DNA of 39,774 nt from a virus. Numbering within the stretch: the first letter of the stretch is position 1; the number at the start of each line of letters is the position of its first letter. Positions 15,060 through 23,428 of this stretch are shown here, in pieces. The notes under the pieces are model-generated. The model saw nothing but the letters and a program-made list of their open reading frames with translations, did no database searches and was not told the origin of the DNA. The position numbers and the translations under genes were made by a program. The stretch is taken from positions 1 to 39,774 of the IMG/VR virus record IMGVR_UViG_3300049032_000033; one strand, 5' to 3'.

Positions 15060-15320
15060 CTACCCCAACCTGTCGAAAATACGCATAAGCGTCTGGTTCC
15101 GGCTGTTATCAAGGATCGCCTTGAACGTGTCCGTATAAACCGTGCCAATCGCACGGCCCAACGTCCCACGCCCAACACCCTGAACAACCGAACCCACATA
15201 ACCCGGACCAGCAGCAGCCGCCGCAGCATCCACCTTCGACTCAAGCAACGACACCGCAGCAGGAGAACGACGAATAGCCTCAAACCCCGCCGCTTTGAGA
15301 GTGATCTTCGTCTTACCCAT
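15060..15320 (-). CDS. Head-tail joining protein (HK97 gp10-like)
   Basis: An 86-residue protein, MGKTKITLKAAGFEAIRRSP, with an Ala/Gly-rich middle and an amphipathic C-terminus. It is shorter than typical HK97 gp10 relatives but in the same position, between the connector and tail terminator genes. TGATG coupling fixes the start at 15320. Confidence 0.65.
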   Translation of the reverse strand: MGKTKITLKAAGFEAIRRSPAAVSLLESKVDAAAAAAGPGYVGSVVQGVGRGTLGRAIGTVYTDTFKAILDNSRNQTLMRIFDRLG

Positions 15321-15697
15321 CAGCCAGTCACCAACCTCAAAGACACAACACAACCCAACCGGCGACCACTAAACGGGTTCTCCCAACGCCGCGCCACACC
15401 CTCAACCTCAAACGTCTGATCATGAACAATCAACCGATCAGCGGCCTCAACAGGAGCGTCATACGCGGCATAAAGAGTAGGCTCAACAATCACCCTCTCC
15501 TGACCCGCCAAACGCGGCTCAGAAGACGAACCAGGATCAAACGCGCACCCCTTCAGGAGCGCCCACTCAGTCCAAGCCGACGAAGCATTCCCGTAAGCAT
15601 CCTCAACGCCCGCAACGTACTTCATAAGCGTGGCAGTCACGCCCCGACGATGCCGCGGAAACAAGTACGCAGGCAGGCCCATAGCAATGTTTGCCAT
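15320..15697 (-). CDS. Head-tail stopper/connector protein
   Basis: A 125-residue beta-rich protein, MANIAMGLPAYLFPRHRRGV. The patterns GCAFDPGSSSEPRLAGQERVI and ADRLIVHDQTFEVEG match the small beta-barrel stopper proteins of actinophages. The start is set by TGATG overlap with the adaptor gene. It probably closes the connector after DNA packaging. Confidence 0.72.
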   Translation of the reverse strand: MANIAMGLPAYLFPRHRRGVTATLMKYVAGVEDAYGNASSAWTEWALLKGCAFDPGSSSEPRLAGQERVIVEPTLYAAYDAPVEAADRLIVHDQTFEVEGVARRWENPFSGRRLGCVVSLRLVTG

Positions 15698-16137
15698 CAG
15701 ATCCACCATCCGTCAGGCGGCAGATACGCGGGCGAATAAGGCGAGAGCGCAGGGATGGTGTCAACGGTGAACGCGCCACCACGGGAACCCGTCAAAGAGA
15801 TCCGCGCCAACTCGTCATCAGTGATCCACAACTCACCAGGCTGATCACCGCCAAGAGTCACCGAACCACTAAACGGGCCTGTGCTCTCCTGCCTGGTCCG
15901 CACGCCCTCCGGGTTACGGAAGACACGCTGAACCATCGAACTGACAATGTCCTTGACGTTGTCCAGAAGGTCAGGCTCGGTCACGGGGTCAGCATCAACA
16001 CGCAACGCCAACCCCGGAACCTTCGCCCTCAAAAGACGCTCAGCACGCCCCACCCAGCGGTCAACCAAAGCCAGATCAGTCGGCGCGTCATCGCCAATCC
16101 AAACAGCCACAACATCAGCAGCGGTAGTCCAAGCCAT
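15697..16137 (-). CDS. Head-tail adaptor (gp6-like)
   Basis: A 146-residue, mostly helical protein. DVVAVWIGDDAPTDLALVDRW and AERLLRAKVPGL followed by DIVSSMVQRVFRNPEGVR are typical of the head-completion adaptor that binds the portal. It is encoded right after the capsid block, as expected. Confidence 0.8.
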   Translation of the reverse strand: MAWTTAADVVAVWIGDDAPTDLALVDRWVGRAERLLRAKVPGLALRVDADPVTEPDLLDNVKDIVSSMVQRVFRNPEGVRTRQESTGPFSGSVTLGGDQPGELWITDDELARISLTGSRGGAFTVDTIPALSPYSPAYLPPDGWWI

Positions 16138-16148
16138 GACGCCTCCTA

Positions 16149-16319
16149 CTATTCAGCCGTGCGGGGTTTGCGAGGTGACCGCTTCGCACGCGGCGCAGAA
16201 TCACTCTTGGACTCCACGACTTCCGATTCCTGCTCCTTGAAACCGGCCTCCCGGAAGCGGTCAACAAGCCCATCAGGCACGTCAACCGCTTTCCGGGAAT
16301 AAGGGGAGAGCATCAGCAT
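16149..16319 (-). CDS. Small hypothetical head-region protein
   Basis: A 56-residue protein, MLMLSPYSRKAVDVPDGLVD, with a charged, Lys/Arg/Ser-rich disordered tail (RAKRSPRKPRTAE). It starts within the capsid stop (TAATG). Small genes of this type often sit between capsid and adaptor genes in actinophages; the function is unknown. The basic tail could contact DNA (inference). Confidence 0.68.
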   Translation of the reverse strand: MLMLSPYSRKAVDVPDGLVDRFREAGFKEQESEVVESKSDSAPRAKRSPRKPRTAE

Positions 16320-17215
16320 TAGGCCGTGGTAGCGCCAGTCAGCTTCACGAAGTGGGCGCCATCGCGGACGATGAAACCGACCTCAACCTCAGCGAGGATC
16401 GCAAACATGTTGCGCTGCCACAGGTTGAGCTGCGTGCCGTTCTTGTTCACGGTCGCGGTGTCGCTGATCTTCACGCGGACATCTTCAACCACGCCGTAGA
16501 TGGCGGAGTTGGCGAAGTCGCCAGCGTAGCCGATCACGTCAGCACCCGTAGCCGGGTTGTTGTACACAGCGCGGGACTTGAGGACCTGACGGCCGAACAG
16601 CGAACCGATGGCGCCGGTGGAAGCCTGCACGTCGCGGAGCAGTGCGTAGTTACCCGCAGCGTCCTTCGCGGTCATGACAAGGCCCTCAGCCTGCGGGGAC
16701 AGCAGCCAGTGGCTCAGGTCGCCGCCGGCAGCACCGACAGTGGACAGTGCGCCAACCAGGTCCCCGACAGTGTCAGTGGAATCCACAGCGACAGCAGCGG
16801 AACCGGACAGGACATCGAAGTTCGAGCCCGGCGCGGTGCCGTGCAGGATCGTCTCGTCGAACTTGCGTCCCAGAGCGGACGGAAGGCGGCGGGCCAGTTC
16901 TGCGTACAGGGCAGGCAGGTCACGGCGGAACTCTTCAGAGAACGTCTCAATGACAGCCAGCTTGTAGCCGGTCATCGACTTGTTCGAGAGAGCCACATCG
17001 GAGACGGGCTTCTCGTCCGTCTCCGCAACCCAGTCAGCCTCGGCGTCGCCGGTGATGATCGGGATGGTCAGCCCGGAAGCGGGGAGGTTGATCCGGCGAG
17101 AAGCCCGCATGATGACGGACTCTTCAACGGCGGTGTTCCAGATCTCGGAAGAGATCTCCTTGGGCAGCAGGGCCCCAACGTTAGTAGAGGTACGGTTCAG
17201 GTCAATTCCAGCCAT
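16319..17215 (-). CDS. Major capsid protein (HK97 fold)
   Basis: A 298-residue protein. LLPKEISSEIWNTAVEESVI at the N-arm, WVAETDEKPVSDVALSNKSM (E-loop region), a spine helix with FSEEFRRDLPALYAEL, and a C-terminal part with RVKISDTATVNKNG and MFAILAEVEVGFIVRDGAHF fit actinophage HK97-fold capsids. No long cleavable delta domain is visible; a separate scaffold is encoded just upstream instead. Confidence 0.93.
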   Translation of the reverse strand: MAGIDLNRTSTNVGALLPKEISSEIWNTAVEESVIMRASRRINLPASGLTIPIITGDAEADWVAETDEKPVSDVALSNKSMTGYKLAVIETFSEEFRRDLPALYAELARRLPSALGRKFDETILHGTAPGSNFDVLSGSAAVAVDSTDTVGDLVGALSTVGAAGGDLSHWLLSPQAEGLVMTAKDAAGNYALLRDVQASTGAIGSLFGRQVLKSRAVYNNPATGADVIGYAGDFANSAIYGVVEDVRVKISDTATVNKNGTQLNLWQRNMFAILAEVEVGFIVRDGAHFVKLTGATTA

Positions 17216-17228
17216 AACGGCTCACTCC

Positions 17229-17741
17229 TTAAGAGGAAAGTTGGTTAGCGAAGAAGTCTGCGAACTGGTCACCAGTCGAGCCCTTCACCGTGTTCTGATT
17301 CACTCGGGCGAGTGAACTAGAGGACGGGCCGGCAGATTTCTGCTCACCCCGGAAAGCGATAAGCGCATCAGCCGCAGCCTCAAGCTCCTCCTGCGTGCTG
17401 CCAGTCAGCAGCGCGAAAGGGACACCCTTAGCAGCAGCAACCTCAGCGCGGAGAGCCTTAGCCTCAAGCTCGGATGCACGCTTCTCAGCAGCAGCCAAAC
17501 GCTCGGCAGTCTTCTCAGCCTCGGTCTTATTGGCTTCCTCAATCTCTGCGAGCTTCGCGGCCTTAGCCCTCAACTCGTCATAATCGACAGGAAGCTTCTT
17601 GCGCTCCCGATCAAGCCGCGCCTGGATGATCCGATCAAGTTCCTCCTGCGAAGCAGGGGCCTTGTAGCCGGAGTCCTCGGAAGACTGATCGGTGTGTTCT
17701 CCCGCGTCAGCGGTAATGTCATCAGACATAGGTGTATCCAT
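17229..17741 (-). CDS. Scaffolding protein
   Basis: A 170-residue, highly charged protein. Residues 30-110 form a long Glu/Lys/Ala coiled coil (LDRERKKLPVDYDELRAKAA and following), then FALLTGSTQEELEAAADALI, the typical C-terminal element of siphovirus scaffolds. It lies directly before the capsid gene. ATG 17729 is a possible alternative start. Confidence 0.87.
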   Translation of the reverse strand: MDTPMSDDITADAGEHTDQSSEDSGYKAPASQEELDRIIQARLDRERKKLPVDYDELRAKAAKLAEIEEANKTEAEKTAERLAAAEKRASELEAKALRAEVAAAKGVPFALLTGSTQEELEAAADALIAFRGEQKSAGPSSSSLARVNQNTVKGSTGDQFADFFANQLSS

Positions 17742-17818
17742 CCGTTTAGAGCCTGTCGGCTGTTTACTAGGGCCACACTTACGGCGTGCGTAACCGCTTC
17801 ACGGGAGACCGTGGAAGA

Positions 17819-18472
17819 TTAAGGGGCGTCTACGGACGCCCGGTAGAGGTCATAGAGGGCGTCGGGGTCATAGCCGTACTCAACGCGAGCCCGCGTCTCG
17901 TCCCAGACGGGCATCGCATTGCAGCGGCACTTGCCATGGAACTTCTTCGACTCACCAACAGTCGATTTGGAGTAAACGAACCCGCGAGAGGCCAGCATCA
18001 AGCAGAACTTGCAAGCGCCAGGCTCGGGAACTCGTGCGTACGCGGCCTTGTCTTTGTGCGCGGCTTGGATGACTGTGTCCCGGCCAGGCTGTAGCGCGTA
18101 CTCGTTCGCCATCATGCCTATAAAGGCAGTCAGCGTTGCGCTATCACCAAGCCACAGAGGCCCACTAGCACGCGTCGCAAACCCGAGACGGGCATTCACC
18201 TGTTCATCAGGCACAAGGGGCGCCAGGGGAGCCCTAAAGCTCCCCGGCACACCCTCAGCAGACCGCATCTCATCGAACCAGTCAGCCGCAACAGACGCAG
18301 CCATGTCGCCATACTCAGCAACCAGTACCGGGACGAAATCGAACAGAGCCAACTGGACAGCATCAGGACGCTCAAAGTTCAGCGCACCAAGAAAGTCCGT
18401 CAAATCCTGCTCAACCAGTGACGCTATGCCATCATTCGTCTGCTCGAACTGCCGCAGGAGTTGCATTGACAT
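17819..18472 (-). CDS. MuF-like minor capsid protein
   Basis: A 217-residue protein after the portal gene. The C-terminal part GACKFCLMLASRGFVYSKST and KFHGKCRCNAMPVW, with paired Cys and His residues, is the MuF/VG15-type zinc-binding motif. No extra toxin domain is fused. It probably enters the head with the portal and may be ejected with the DNA. The start ATG 18472 has AGGAGG six bases upstream; the frame overlaps the portal end by about 40 bases. Confidence 0.83.
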   Translation of the reverse strand: MSMQLLRQFEQTNDGIASLVEQDLTDFLGALNFERPDAVQLALFDFVPVLVAEYGDMAASVAADWFDEMRSAEGVPGSFRAPLAPLVPDEQVNARLGFATRASGPLWLGDSATLTAFIGMMANEYALQPGRDTVIQAAHKDKAAYARVPEPGACKFCLMLASRGFVYSKSTVGESKKFHGKCRCNAMPVWDETRARVEYGYDPDALYDLYRASVDAP

Positions 18473-19859
18473 CAACAACCTCCTGAACAGGGGCCTTCAC
18501 AGCAGAACGAATAGCGTCCATCCGGGCGCCGGCAGTAGCGCGGCGCCGGTCAGCAACAATCCGGTCAATCGTCGTCTGATCAAACCCGAGCTGCTCCAAC
18601 GTCACCGCAGAATCAGCAGGCAGAACGCCCGCCGTCACGAGTTTCATCACAGCATCGGCCGCAGCGGACTTAGTCGGGGTAGCTGGGTCCCGCCACTTGG
18701 TAGTCAGCAGCTCCAGACCCTCACTGGAGCCATCGACAATCTCAACAGCCATCCGCATCGCATCAACCCACGCCGAACCGAACGGCTCATGCGCAGACTC
18801 AGCATCAGCGTTCAAGTCAAGGTAAGCCGTGTGCATCGCAGCATCAGACGCCGGGTTGTCATGGATGATACCGAGCGCATTGACAGGGATATTCGTCTCG
18901 CCGGCGAACTTCGCACCAATCGTCCGCAACATCTCAGCGTGCGGCTGCATCGACATCTGCTGGAACTGACCAACAGAAGGAAGCTCGCCATCCTCATCCC
19001 GACCAATCGCCAACAGCCGGCCCAGGACAGCATCCCAACCCGTGCGCTGCGTACCATCAGCAGACATAAAGGCGGACTCGTCAGCACCCAAAAGATAACG
19101 CTGTGGCGAGCTGTAGAACTCCGCTGAAACTTCCATACGCAGTGACGTGCGGATCGCCTCATCAGTGATCCGCATAACGCCCTGAGTGATCCGCGAACGG
19201 CCGAACGGGTACTCCGGGCTGGAGTCATACGCCAACACCACGACAGGGCACCTGCCGAGACTGTGGGCCGCTTCCTCCAACACCCACCGACCCTGAATGA
19301 ACTTGGCCGTCACAATCTTGTCCTCAAGGTACAGAATGAACTCAGTAGGGTAGCCGCCCTCAACCGTGACAACCGAAACAGCAGCAACAGCACGCCGCTT
19401 ATTCGCATCCCACAAAGCCGTGGAAGAAGTAGGGGACAGCGCCCGGATAACAGCCTCAGGCTCACCCGGGCCGCCAGCCATCACAGCCACAAACGACACA
19501 CCATAAGTCAGTGCCGACATGTGCGCGTGATGCGCCTCAATACCCATCCGGTTATCAGCCCAGATCCGGTCGATACCGAACTCCGCAGAATCAGCGCCAG
19601 GAACCGCAAACCCGCCGAGCTTCACACGAGTAGCCAAAGACTTCACAGCCTTATACGGCCAACCCAACACAGTCTCAAACGAGTTCAACTGCGGCGGAAT
19701 AGCAATACCAAGCTGACGCACACGCTGCTTCGACTCAAAATAGCGCCGGCGCGTCTCATTAATACCCGCAACCGAACGCAACTGACCAAGGCACTCGTTC
19801 AGTTTCTTGTTGTCGTCTTCGGAGAGGCCCGGAATAACCAGAGTGTCAATCACGGACAA
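18432..19859 (-). CDS. Portal protein
   Basis: A 475-residue protein. RRRYFESKQRVRQLGIAIPP and ETVLGWPYKAVKSLATRV at the N-terminus, HAHMSALTYGVSFVAV, PFGRSRITQGVMRITDEAIR and QFQQMSMQPHAEMLRTIGAK are typical of actinophage SPP1-type portals. It forms the dodecameric DNA channel and the docking site for terminase. The start is TTG 19859 or GTG 19853. Confidence 0.92.
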   Translation of the reverse strand: MSVIDTLVIPGLSEDDNKKLNECLGQLRSVAGINETRRRYFESKQRVRQLGIAIPPQLNSFETVLGWPYKAVKSLATRVKLGGFAVPGADSAEFGIDRIWADNRMGIEAHHAHMSALTYGVSFVAVMAGGPGEPEAVIRALSPTSSTALWDANKRRAVAAVSVVTVEGGYPTEFILYLEDKIVTAKFIQGRWVLEEAAHSLGRCPVVVLAYDSSPEYPFGRSRITQGVMRITDEAIRTSLRMEVSAEFYSSPQRYLLGADESAFMSADGTQRTGWDAVLGRLLAIGRDEDGELPSVGQFQQMSMQPHAEMLRTIGAKFAGETNIPVNALGIIHDNPASDAAMHTAYLDLNADAESAHEPFGSAWVDAMRMAVEIVDGSSEGLELLTTKWRDPATPTKSAAADAVMKLVTAGVLPADSAVTLEQLGFDQTTIDRIVADRRRATAGARMDAIRSAVKAPVQEVVDVNATPAAVRADE

Positions 19860-19867
19860 CCCACTTT

Positions 19868-21307
19868 CTACATAACAAGGACACGGCCCGTCTTAGCCGG
19901 ATCGCGGGGAGGCTTAGCGAACTTCACGACGCCATAATGGGCGCAGGTAGCAGCAAGCAAGGGAGTAAGGTCAATTTCCAAGGTCTTACGCGACCACTTC
20001 CAACCGCCCGCGTCCCCAAGGTTGGCCTTCTTAGCGCCAGCCAGAGAAACGTTGAGTTGGTGCTGGTCAAAATGGGTTAGCGTCTTGTCCTTCGTGGCAG
20101 CGTCATAGAAGCCGCCACACGCCTGCATAAGCTCGTTACCTGACAGGGCTCGCACCGTCACGCCGCGGCGCTTCAGGATCGGCTCCAAGGACCGGGCAGG
20201 GCTATAAGCGTCCATCACCACAGGGGTACGCTTGCCGGCGCGTTTCACAATCCAGTCAACGAGCGCGTCAGTGTTATCCGCCGCGCCCTTTAAGTCCACA
20301 AGCTCCACATGGATGCCAGAATCAGAGCGGAGGCCCACGGAAACTGAGGCCGCCGTCCGCTCCATATTCATATCAATCCCGTAAGCCGAAACCGGCACGT
20401 CAGGAACATCCATTACCGCACGGTCAGCCCACGCAGGCGCAGGGATCACAGAAAGCTGTTCATCCGAACTCCACATGCCGAGGCGTTCACGGGCGAACGT
20501 CTCCTCAGACATCGCACCGAACTCGTCTTCGATGGTGGTCTGATTCAGACGGATACCAAGACTAGGATTAGTCGCCGCCCATAACGTCCGGTCAGAAACG
20601 TCAACATCACCAGCTACAGACCATTCAACCCACGCGAGGCGCTTGTCCTTACCGTTGATACCCGCGGTACGCATGCGAGTGAACACGTCACCGTCCATAT
20701 TCGGCGCCGGCGGTGTCCCCAAGAGGATCTGCAGCGGATCACCAGACGGGGCCGAAGAAATAGTGGGCAAAAGCGCGGCCTGCGCGTCCTCACCGTATTC
20801 CTGGGCCTCGTCAGCTACCAGCACATCCACAGTGAAGCCACGGCCGGAACCTTTTGAGCGGGCAATGAACTCAACCGAGCCACCGTTATGCAAGATGATG
20901 GCCTCTTGGCCGTTCGTCTTCCGAATGTCACGGACCAGCGCCGCAAGCTCCGGGTACTTCCGCTCATTCTCAAAGAAGGACGCGATACGCAGGAAAGCCT
21001 TACGGGCTGTCTTGACCTCGTGCGCCGTGTGGAGGATCTTTAGGCCGAGTTGAGCCATGAAGAACAGCTCGACCATTTCGAGGATTCCGTTTTTTCCGTT
21101 TTGACGCGGCACCGTGATGCCCCAGCGACCAGCAGCCCACTTGCCGGCACGGTCACGATTCATCCACGCATTCAGCACGTTCATCTGCCACGGATCAGGA
21201 GTCAGCCCGTAAGCCGTAGCCAGAAACGCGCAATCATCAGCATCCGACCACTTAGTCTTCGGATGATTAGCAACACGCGGCGACTGCACACCAAGGAGAG
21301 TCGCCAC
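19868..21307 (-). CDS. terL: Terminase large subunit
   Basis: A 479-residue protein. The ATPase domain has Walker A-like VPRQNGKN near 67, Walker B VLVADEAQE near 162 and a coupling motif around LLGTPPAPN. The RNase H-like nuclease domain has acidic residues in SAYGIDMNMERTAAS and VMDAYSPARSLEP, and a C-terminal Asp-rich segment (LGDAGGWKWSRKT). It cuts concatemers and pumps DNA into proheads. The start follows the small gene at 21314 closely. Confidence 0.93.
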   Translation of the reverse strand: MATLLGVQSPRVANHPKTKWSDADDCAFLATAYGLTPDPWQMNVLNAWMNRDRAGKWAAGRWGITVPRQNGKNGILEMVELFFMAQLGLKILHTAHEVKTARKAFLRIASFFENERKYPELAALVRDIRKTNGQEAIILHNGGSVEFIARSKGSGRGFTVDVLVADEAQEYGEDAQAALLPTISSAPSGDPLQILLGTPPAPNMDGDVFTRMRTAGINGKDKRLAWVEWSVAGDVDVSDRTLWAATNPSLGIRLNQTTIEDEFGAMSEETFARERLGMWSSDEQLSVIPAPAWADRAVMDVPDVPVSAYGIDMNMERTAASVSVGLRSDSGIHVELVDLKGAADNTDALVDWIVKRAGKRTPVVMDAYSPARSLEPILKRRGVTVRALSGNELMQACGGFYDAATKDKTLTHFDQHQLNVSLAGAKKANLGDAGGWKWSRKTLEIDLTPLLAATCAHYGVVKFAKPPRDPAKTGRVLVM

Positions 21308-21313
21308 GAAACA

Positions 21314-21553
21314 TCACCCGGTCTTCTTAGCCCTAGCCTCACGGCGCTTATTCAACTCATCAAGCGCCGTCAAAGGCTTCTCAACAGTCGGCGCCTCGAT
21401 CTCCTCGATCTGCAACAGCACATCCGTAAACTGCCGCGAGAGGGCCGCAACATCCCGCGACTGCTCCGCACTATCAAGCTCCAACGCCAGCCGCTCACGC
21501 AGCGCCACAAGGCCAGCCAGGCGACCCTTAGGGGCCTCATCAACCAGGCTCAT
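21314..21553 (-). CDS. Putative terminase small subunit
   Basis: A 79-residue protein, MSLVDEAPKGRLAGLVALRE. RLALELDSAEQSRDVAALSR and then QFTDVLLQIEEIE form two amphipathic helices with a basic tail (RREARAKKTG), a pattern often found immediately before actinophage terL. It is much shorter than classical small subunits and lacks an obvious HTH, so the DNA-recognition role is inferred from position. Confidence 0.65.
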   Translation of the reverse strand: MSLVDEAPKGRLAGLVALRERLALELDSAEQSRDVAALSRQFTDVLLQIEEIEAPTVEKPLTALDELNKRREARAKKTG

Positions 21554-21650
21554 GACACCTCCAAACGTGAAAAGCAGGAGTCGGGGGGATATTTTTCGCT
21601 ACGCCAATGGTGCGAACGCAGCGCGCTTTGGGGGTCGCCTCCCCACCCCT

Positions 21651-22388
21651 TCATGCCGCTGAAACTGTGCCGGGGGTGCCTATCTGCATCAGCAGTGGGT
21701 GTAGGGGCTCCAAGAGCATTAATGCTTGCTCCAGTTCAGCTATTCGCGCTTCGTAGGACTTGCGCGCCTTCATCTCTGCGATGTTCTCAACATGGGTTGC
21801 TGCCTGAAGGTGGGAAGGGTTAACGCACATCGTGTTTGCGCAAGTGTGATGTGCTTGCTGACTTCCGAGGGGCTTGCCATGTTTAGCTTCGAGGGCCAGT
21901 CGGTGAACCTGTAGCTGCTTACCTGCCCACCTCTGCGTTGGGTAGGAACTTGATGACTTTGACGGCTTATTCTTTCCGCCTTGCCACTGCCAGCACCCGT
22001 CTGCGGTCTCTGTGCTCTTAGCTCGTAGCTCGACGATAAAGTCAGCCCATCGTCCATCTTCGTAGGCGGCGCGGAGTTCGCTTCGTTGCGCTCTCCAAAG
22101 AGCGGCAAGCTCGTCTGCGGTTCGCGGCTTTGACTTCGGCGCTGCACTGGCTACCTGAGCTGCGATGCGCTTCTGCATTCCCTCGGTTGAGAGAGTTAGC
22201 GCCTGGTGGCATTCATCTGAACAGGTCCTTCGATCTTTACGATTGTGCGCAAAGGTTTCGGTACATACCGCGCAGACTAGAGCGTGCTGAACGTGGGCCC
22301 GGTACCAGTTTGAGTAGTGCGTTGTGCACATGCCGCGGGACTGTACTTTGCGCTGGCAATCTACTTCTTTACATGGGACAGTTGTCAT
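21651..22388 (-). CDS. HNH endonuclease with N-terminal zinc fingers
   Basis: A 245-residue protein. The N-terminus has the finger CKEVDCQRKVQSRGMCTTHY and a second Cys group (CAVC...CSDEC). The middle is helical. The nuclease part has GCWQWQG, QVHRLALEAKHG and AHHTCANTMCVNPSHLQ (HNH core), then a C-terminal coiled coil. It separates the packaging-linked HNH gene (22458) from the terminase genes, so it looks inserted. Start ATG 22388 follows the shared leader; an in-frame ATG at 22415 lies inside the leader and would bypass it. Confidence 0.85.
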   Translation of the reverse strand: MTTVPCKEVDCQRKVQSRGMCTTHYSNWYRAHVQHALVCAVCTETFAHNRKDRRTCSDECHQALTLSTEGMQKRIAAQVASAAPKSKPRTADELAALWRAQRSELRAAYEDGRWADFIVELRAKSTETADGCWQWQGGKNKPSKSSSSYPTQRWAGKQLQVHRLALEAKHGKPLGSQQAHHTCANTMCVNPSHLQAATHVENIAEMKARKSYEARIAELEQALMLLEPLHPLLMQIGTPGTVSAA

Positions 22389-22445
22389 ATCGAACTCCTC
22401 TGAAAGTTCGGTCATGGCCCCGATCTGTTAGCGCAGATGCGGGGC
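22389..22445 (-). promoter_or_regulatory. Structured HNH leader RNA, copy 3
   Basis: Minus strand. Hairpin 1 (22417-22445) pairs GCCCC(G) with CGGGGC and ATCTG with CAGAT around loop CGCTAA. TGAC follows after CA. Hairpin 2 pairs CGAACT with AGTTCG, with the Shine-Dalgarno AGAGG in its loop, directly before ATATG. Compared with copy 1 both stems have changed on both strands and still pair. Confidence 0.65.
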
Positions 22446-22457
22446 TTCTCTATTTGG

Positions 22458-22754
22458 TTACCAGTTACGGGAAGTCTTGATTGGCTTTAGTGCGAGTATC
22501 TTGGGCGCTGACCGATTGCCCTTGGATTGGTTGCATTTGCGGCAGCAGACGCGGACATTGTCGTGTGTGTCGGTCCCGCCGAGGCTGTGAGGAATAACGT
22601 GGTCCACTTCGGCACTTGCTGGCGTCTGTCCGACGTCGTAGTCGAGTAGCACGTCACAGTCGGGGCAGTTTGTTAGTCCGCCACGCTTAGCACGGTAGAG
22701 AGCTTGACCGCGCAATCTCTTCCAGACTGTTGTGCCTGTGCGTGAGGTTGCCAT
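22458..22754 (-). CDS. HNH endonuclease, packaging-associated
   Basis: A 98-residue protein with CPDC and CCRKC zinc knuckles around EVDHVIPHSLGGTDTHDNVR, the canonical HNH core (Asp-His, Asn, His-equivalent). Small HNH proteins next to terminase genes are needed for cos cleavage in several siphoviruses (HK97 gp74 type). It lacks the leader and the fingers of the other four HNH genes here, which separates it from the homing-type group. Confidence 0.87.
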   Translation of the reverse strand: MATSRTGTTVWKRLRGQALYRAKRGGLTNCPDCDVLLDYDVGQTPASAEVDHVIPHSLGGTDTHDNVRVCCRKCNQSKGNRSAPKILALKPIKTSRNW

Positions 22755-22765
22755 GTCACCGCCCC

Positions 22766-22794
22766 TGTTAATCGGGTGTGCGTGTCGCTATCAT
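22766..22794 (+). promoter_or_regulatory. Weak promoter for the plus-strand membrane gene
   Basis: TGTTAA and TATCAT with a 17-base gap lie upstream of the plus-strand gene at 22829. The -35 is poor. The gene is isolated on this strand, so it must have its own promoter in this interval, probably this one. Confidence 0.35.
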
Positions 22795-22828
22795 GGTGTG
22801 ACTTAGTCATCTACCCGTTGGGGGAATC

Positions 22829-23059
22829 ATGTTGGATCAGGCCGTAGCTCAGCACGTAAACAATGGATGGACTGTAGAAAGCCGCACTGAGACTCAGGCT
22901 GTGTTGACCAGAAAGCAGAAGCTTGGCTGGTTCTGGAACATCCTGCTTAGCGTGTTCACTGGCGGTCTGTGGTTGGTCGTGGTGTTCTTCAAGCTGGTGA
23001 ACCGGAAGGTTGAGCGCAAGGTCCTGACCGTGGATGCTGCGGGTAACCTGGTTCGTTAG
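22829..23059 (+). CDS. Small membrane protein on the plus strand (possible lysogenic gene)
   Basis: A 76-residue protein. Residues 1-30 are a soluble alpha/beta part (GWTVESRTETQAVLTRKQ), 33-55 a hydrophobic segment (FWNILLSVFTGGLWLVVVFF), and the end is a positive/beta tail (RKVLTVDAAGNLV). Similar proteins are widespread in actinophages and their hosts. GGGGGA precedes the ATG. It is opposite to all neighbours and lies at the edge of the late region, the usual setting of a gene expressed from the prophage, such as superinfection exclusion (inference). Confidence 0.75.
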   Translation: MLDQAVAQHVNNGWTVESRTETQAVLTRKQKLGWFWNILLSVFTGGLWLVVVFFKLVNRKVERKVLTVDAAGNLVR

Positions 23060-23226
23060 CCTTTGAGGTAGCCGCTCTCGTTGCCCCAGAGTAGGACGCC
23101 GTAGTAGTTGCCGTTGTCTGAGACGATGCAGTCACAGCCGCCGCATACGAGCCAGATGCACTCGGCGTTTTGGCAGTGGAGTTTGGCTAGGCGCATGTTC
23201 ACTCCGCACGCTGGGCAATGCTCCAC
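23056..23226 (-). CDS. Small cysteine-rich protein
   Basis: A 56-residue protein starting at GTG 23226 (MEHCPACGVNMRLAK), with a CPAC knuckle, C-x4-C and a CGGCDC group, likely binding one or two zinc ions. It overlaps the stop of the gene before it (TAGTG), and its 3' end overlaps the convergent plus-strand gene by four bases. Function unknown. Confidence 0.65.
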   Translation of the reverse strand: MEHCPACGVNMRLAKLHCQNAECIWLVCGGCDCIVSDNGNYYGVLLWGNESGYLKG

Positions 23227-23351
23227 TAGTCTTCCTCGTCGCCGGTCATGAGCGCCCAGTCCGCGTTGTCGAACTCGTTCTCTAGCGTTTCGGTTCGGAG
23301 GCGTGCGGCGTAGCTCTCTAGCACGTCGCAGATGGCGTTGTAGATCCTCAT
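23226..23351 (-). CDS. Small acidic hypothetical protein
   Basis: A 41-residue protein, MRIYNAICDVLESYAARLRT, helical with an acidic tail (MTGDEED). AGGAGGCAC precedes the ATG, and its stop is shared with the next start. No known family. Confidence 0.6.
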   Translation of the reverse strand: MRIYNAICDVLESYAARLRTETLENEFDNADWALMTGDEED

Positions 23352-23428
23352 GCGGTGCCTCCTGGTGTTGAAGGGTGGATTACTTGATCGGCTGCGTTTC
23401 CTATAGTTGCCCAGCGTCGTTCATCCAG

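Noticed and set aside
21050-21823. Long plus-strand frame opposite terminase and HNH genes
   Set aside because: A low-complexity Arg/Leu-rich product opposite strongly supported genes; a GC shadow.
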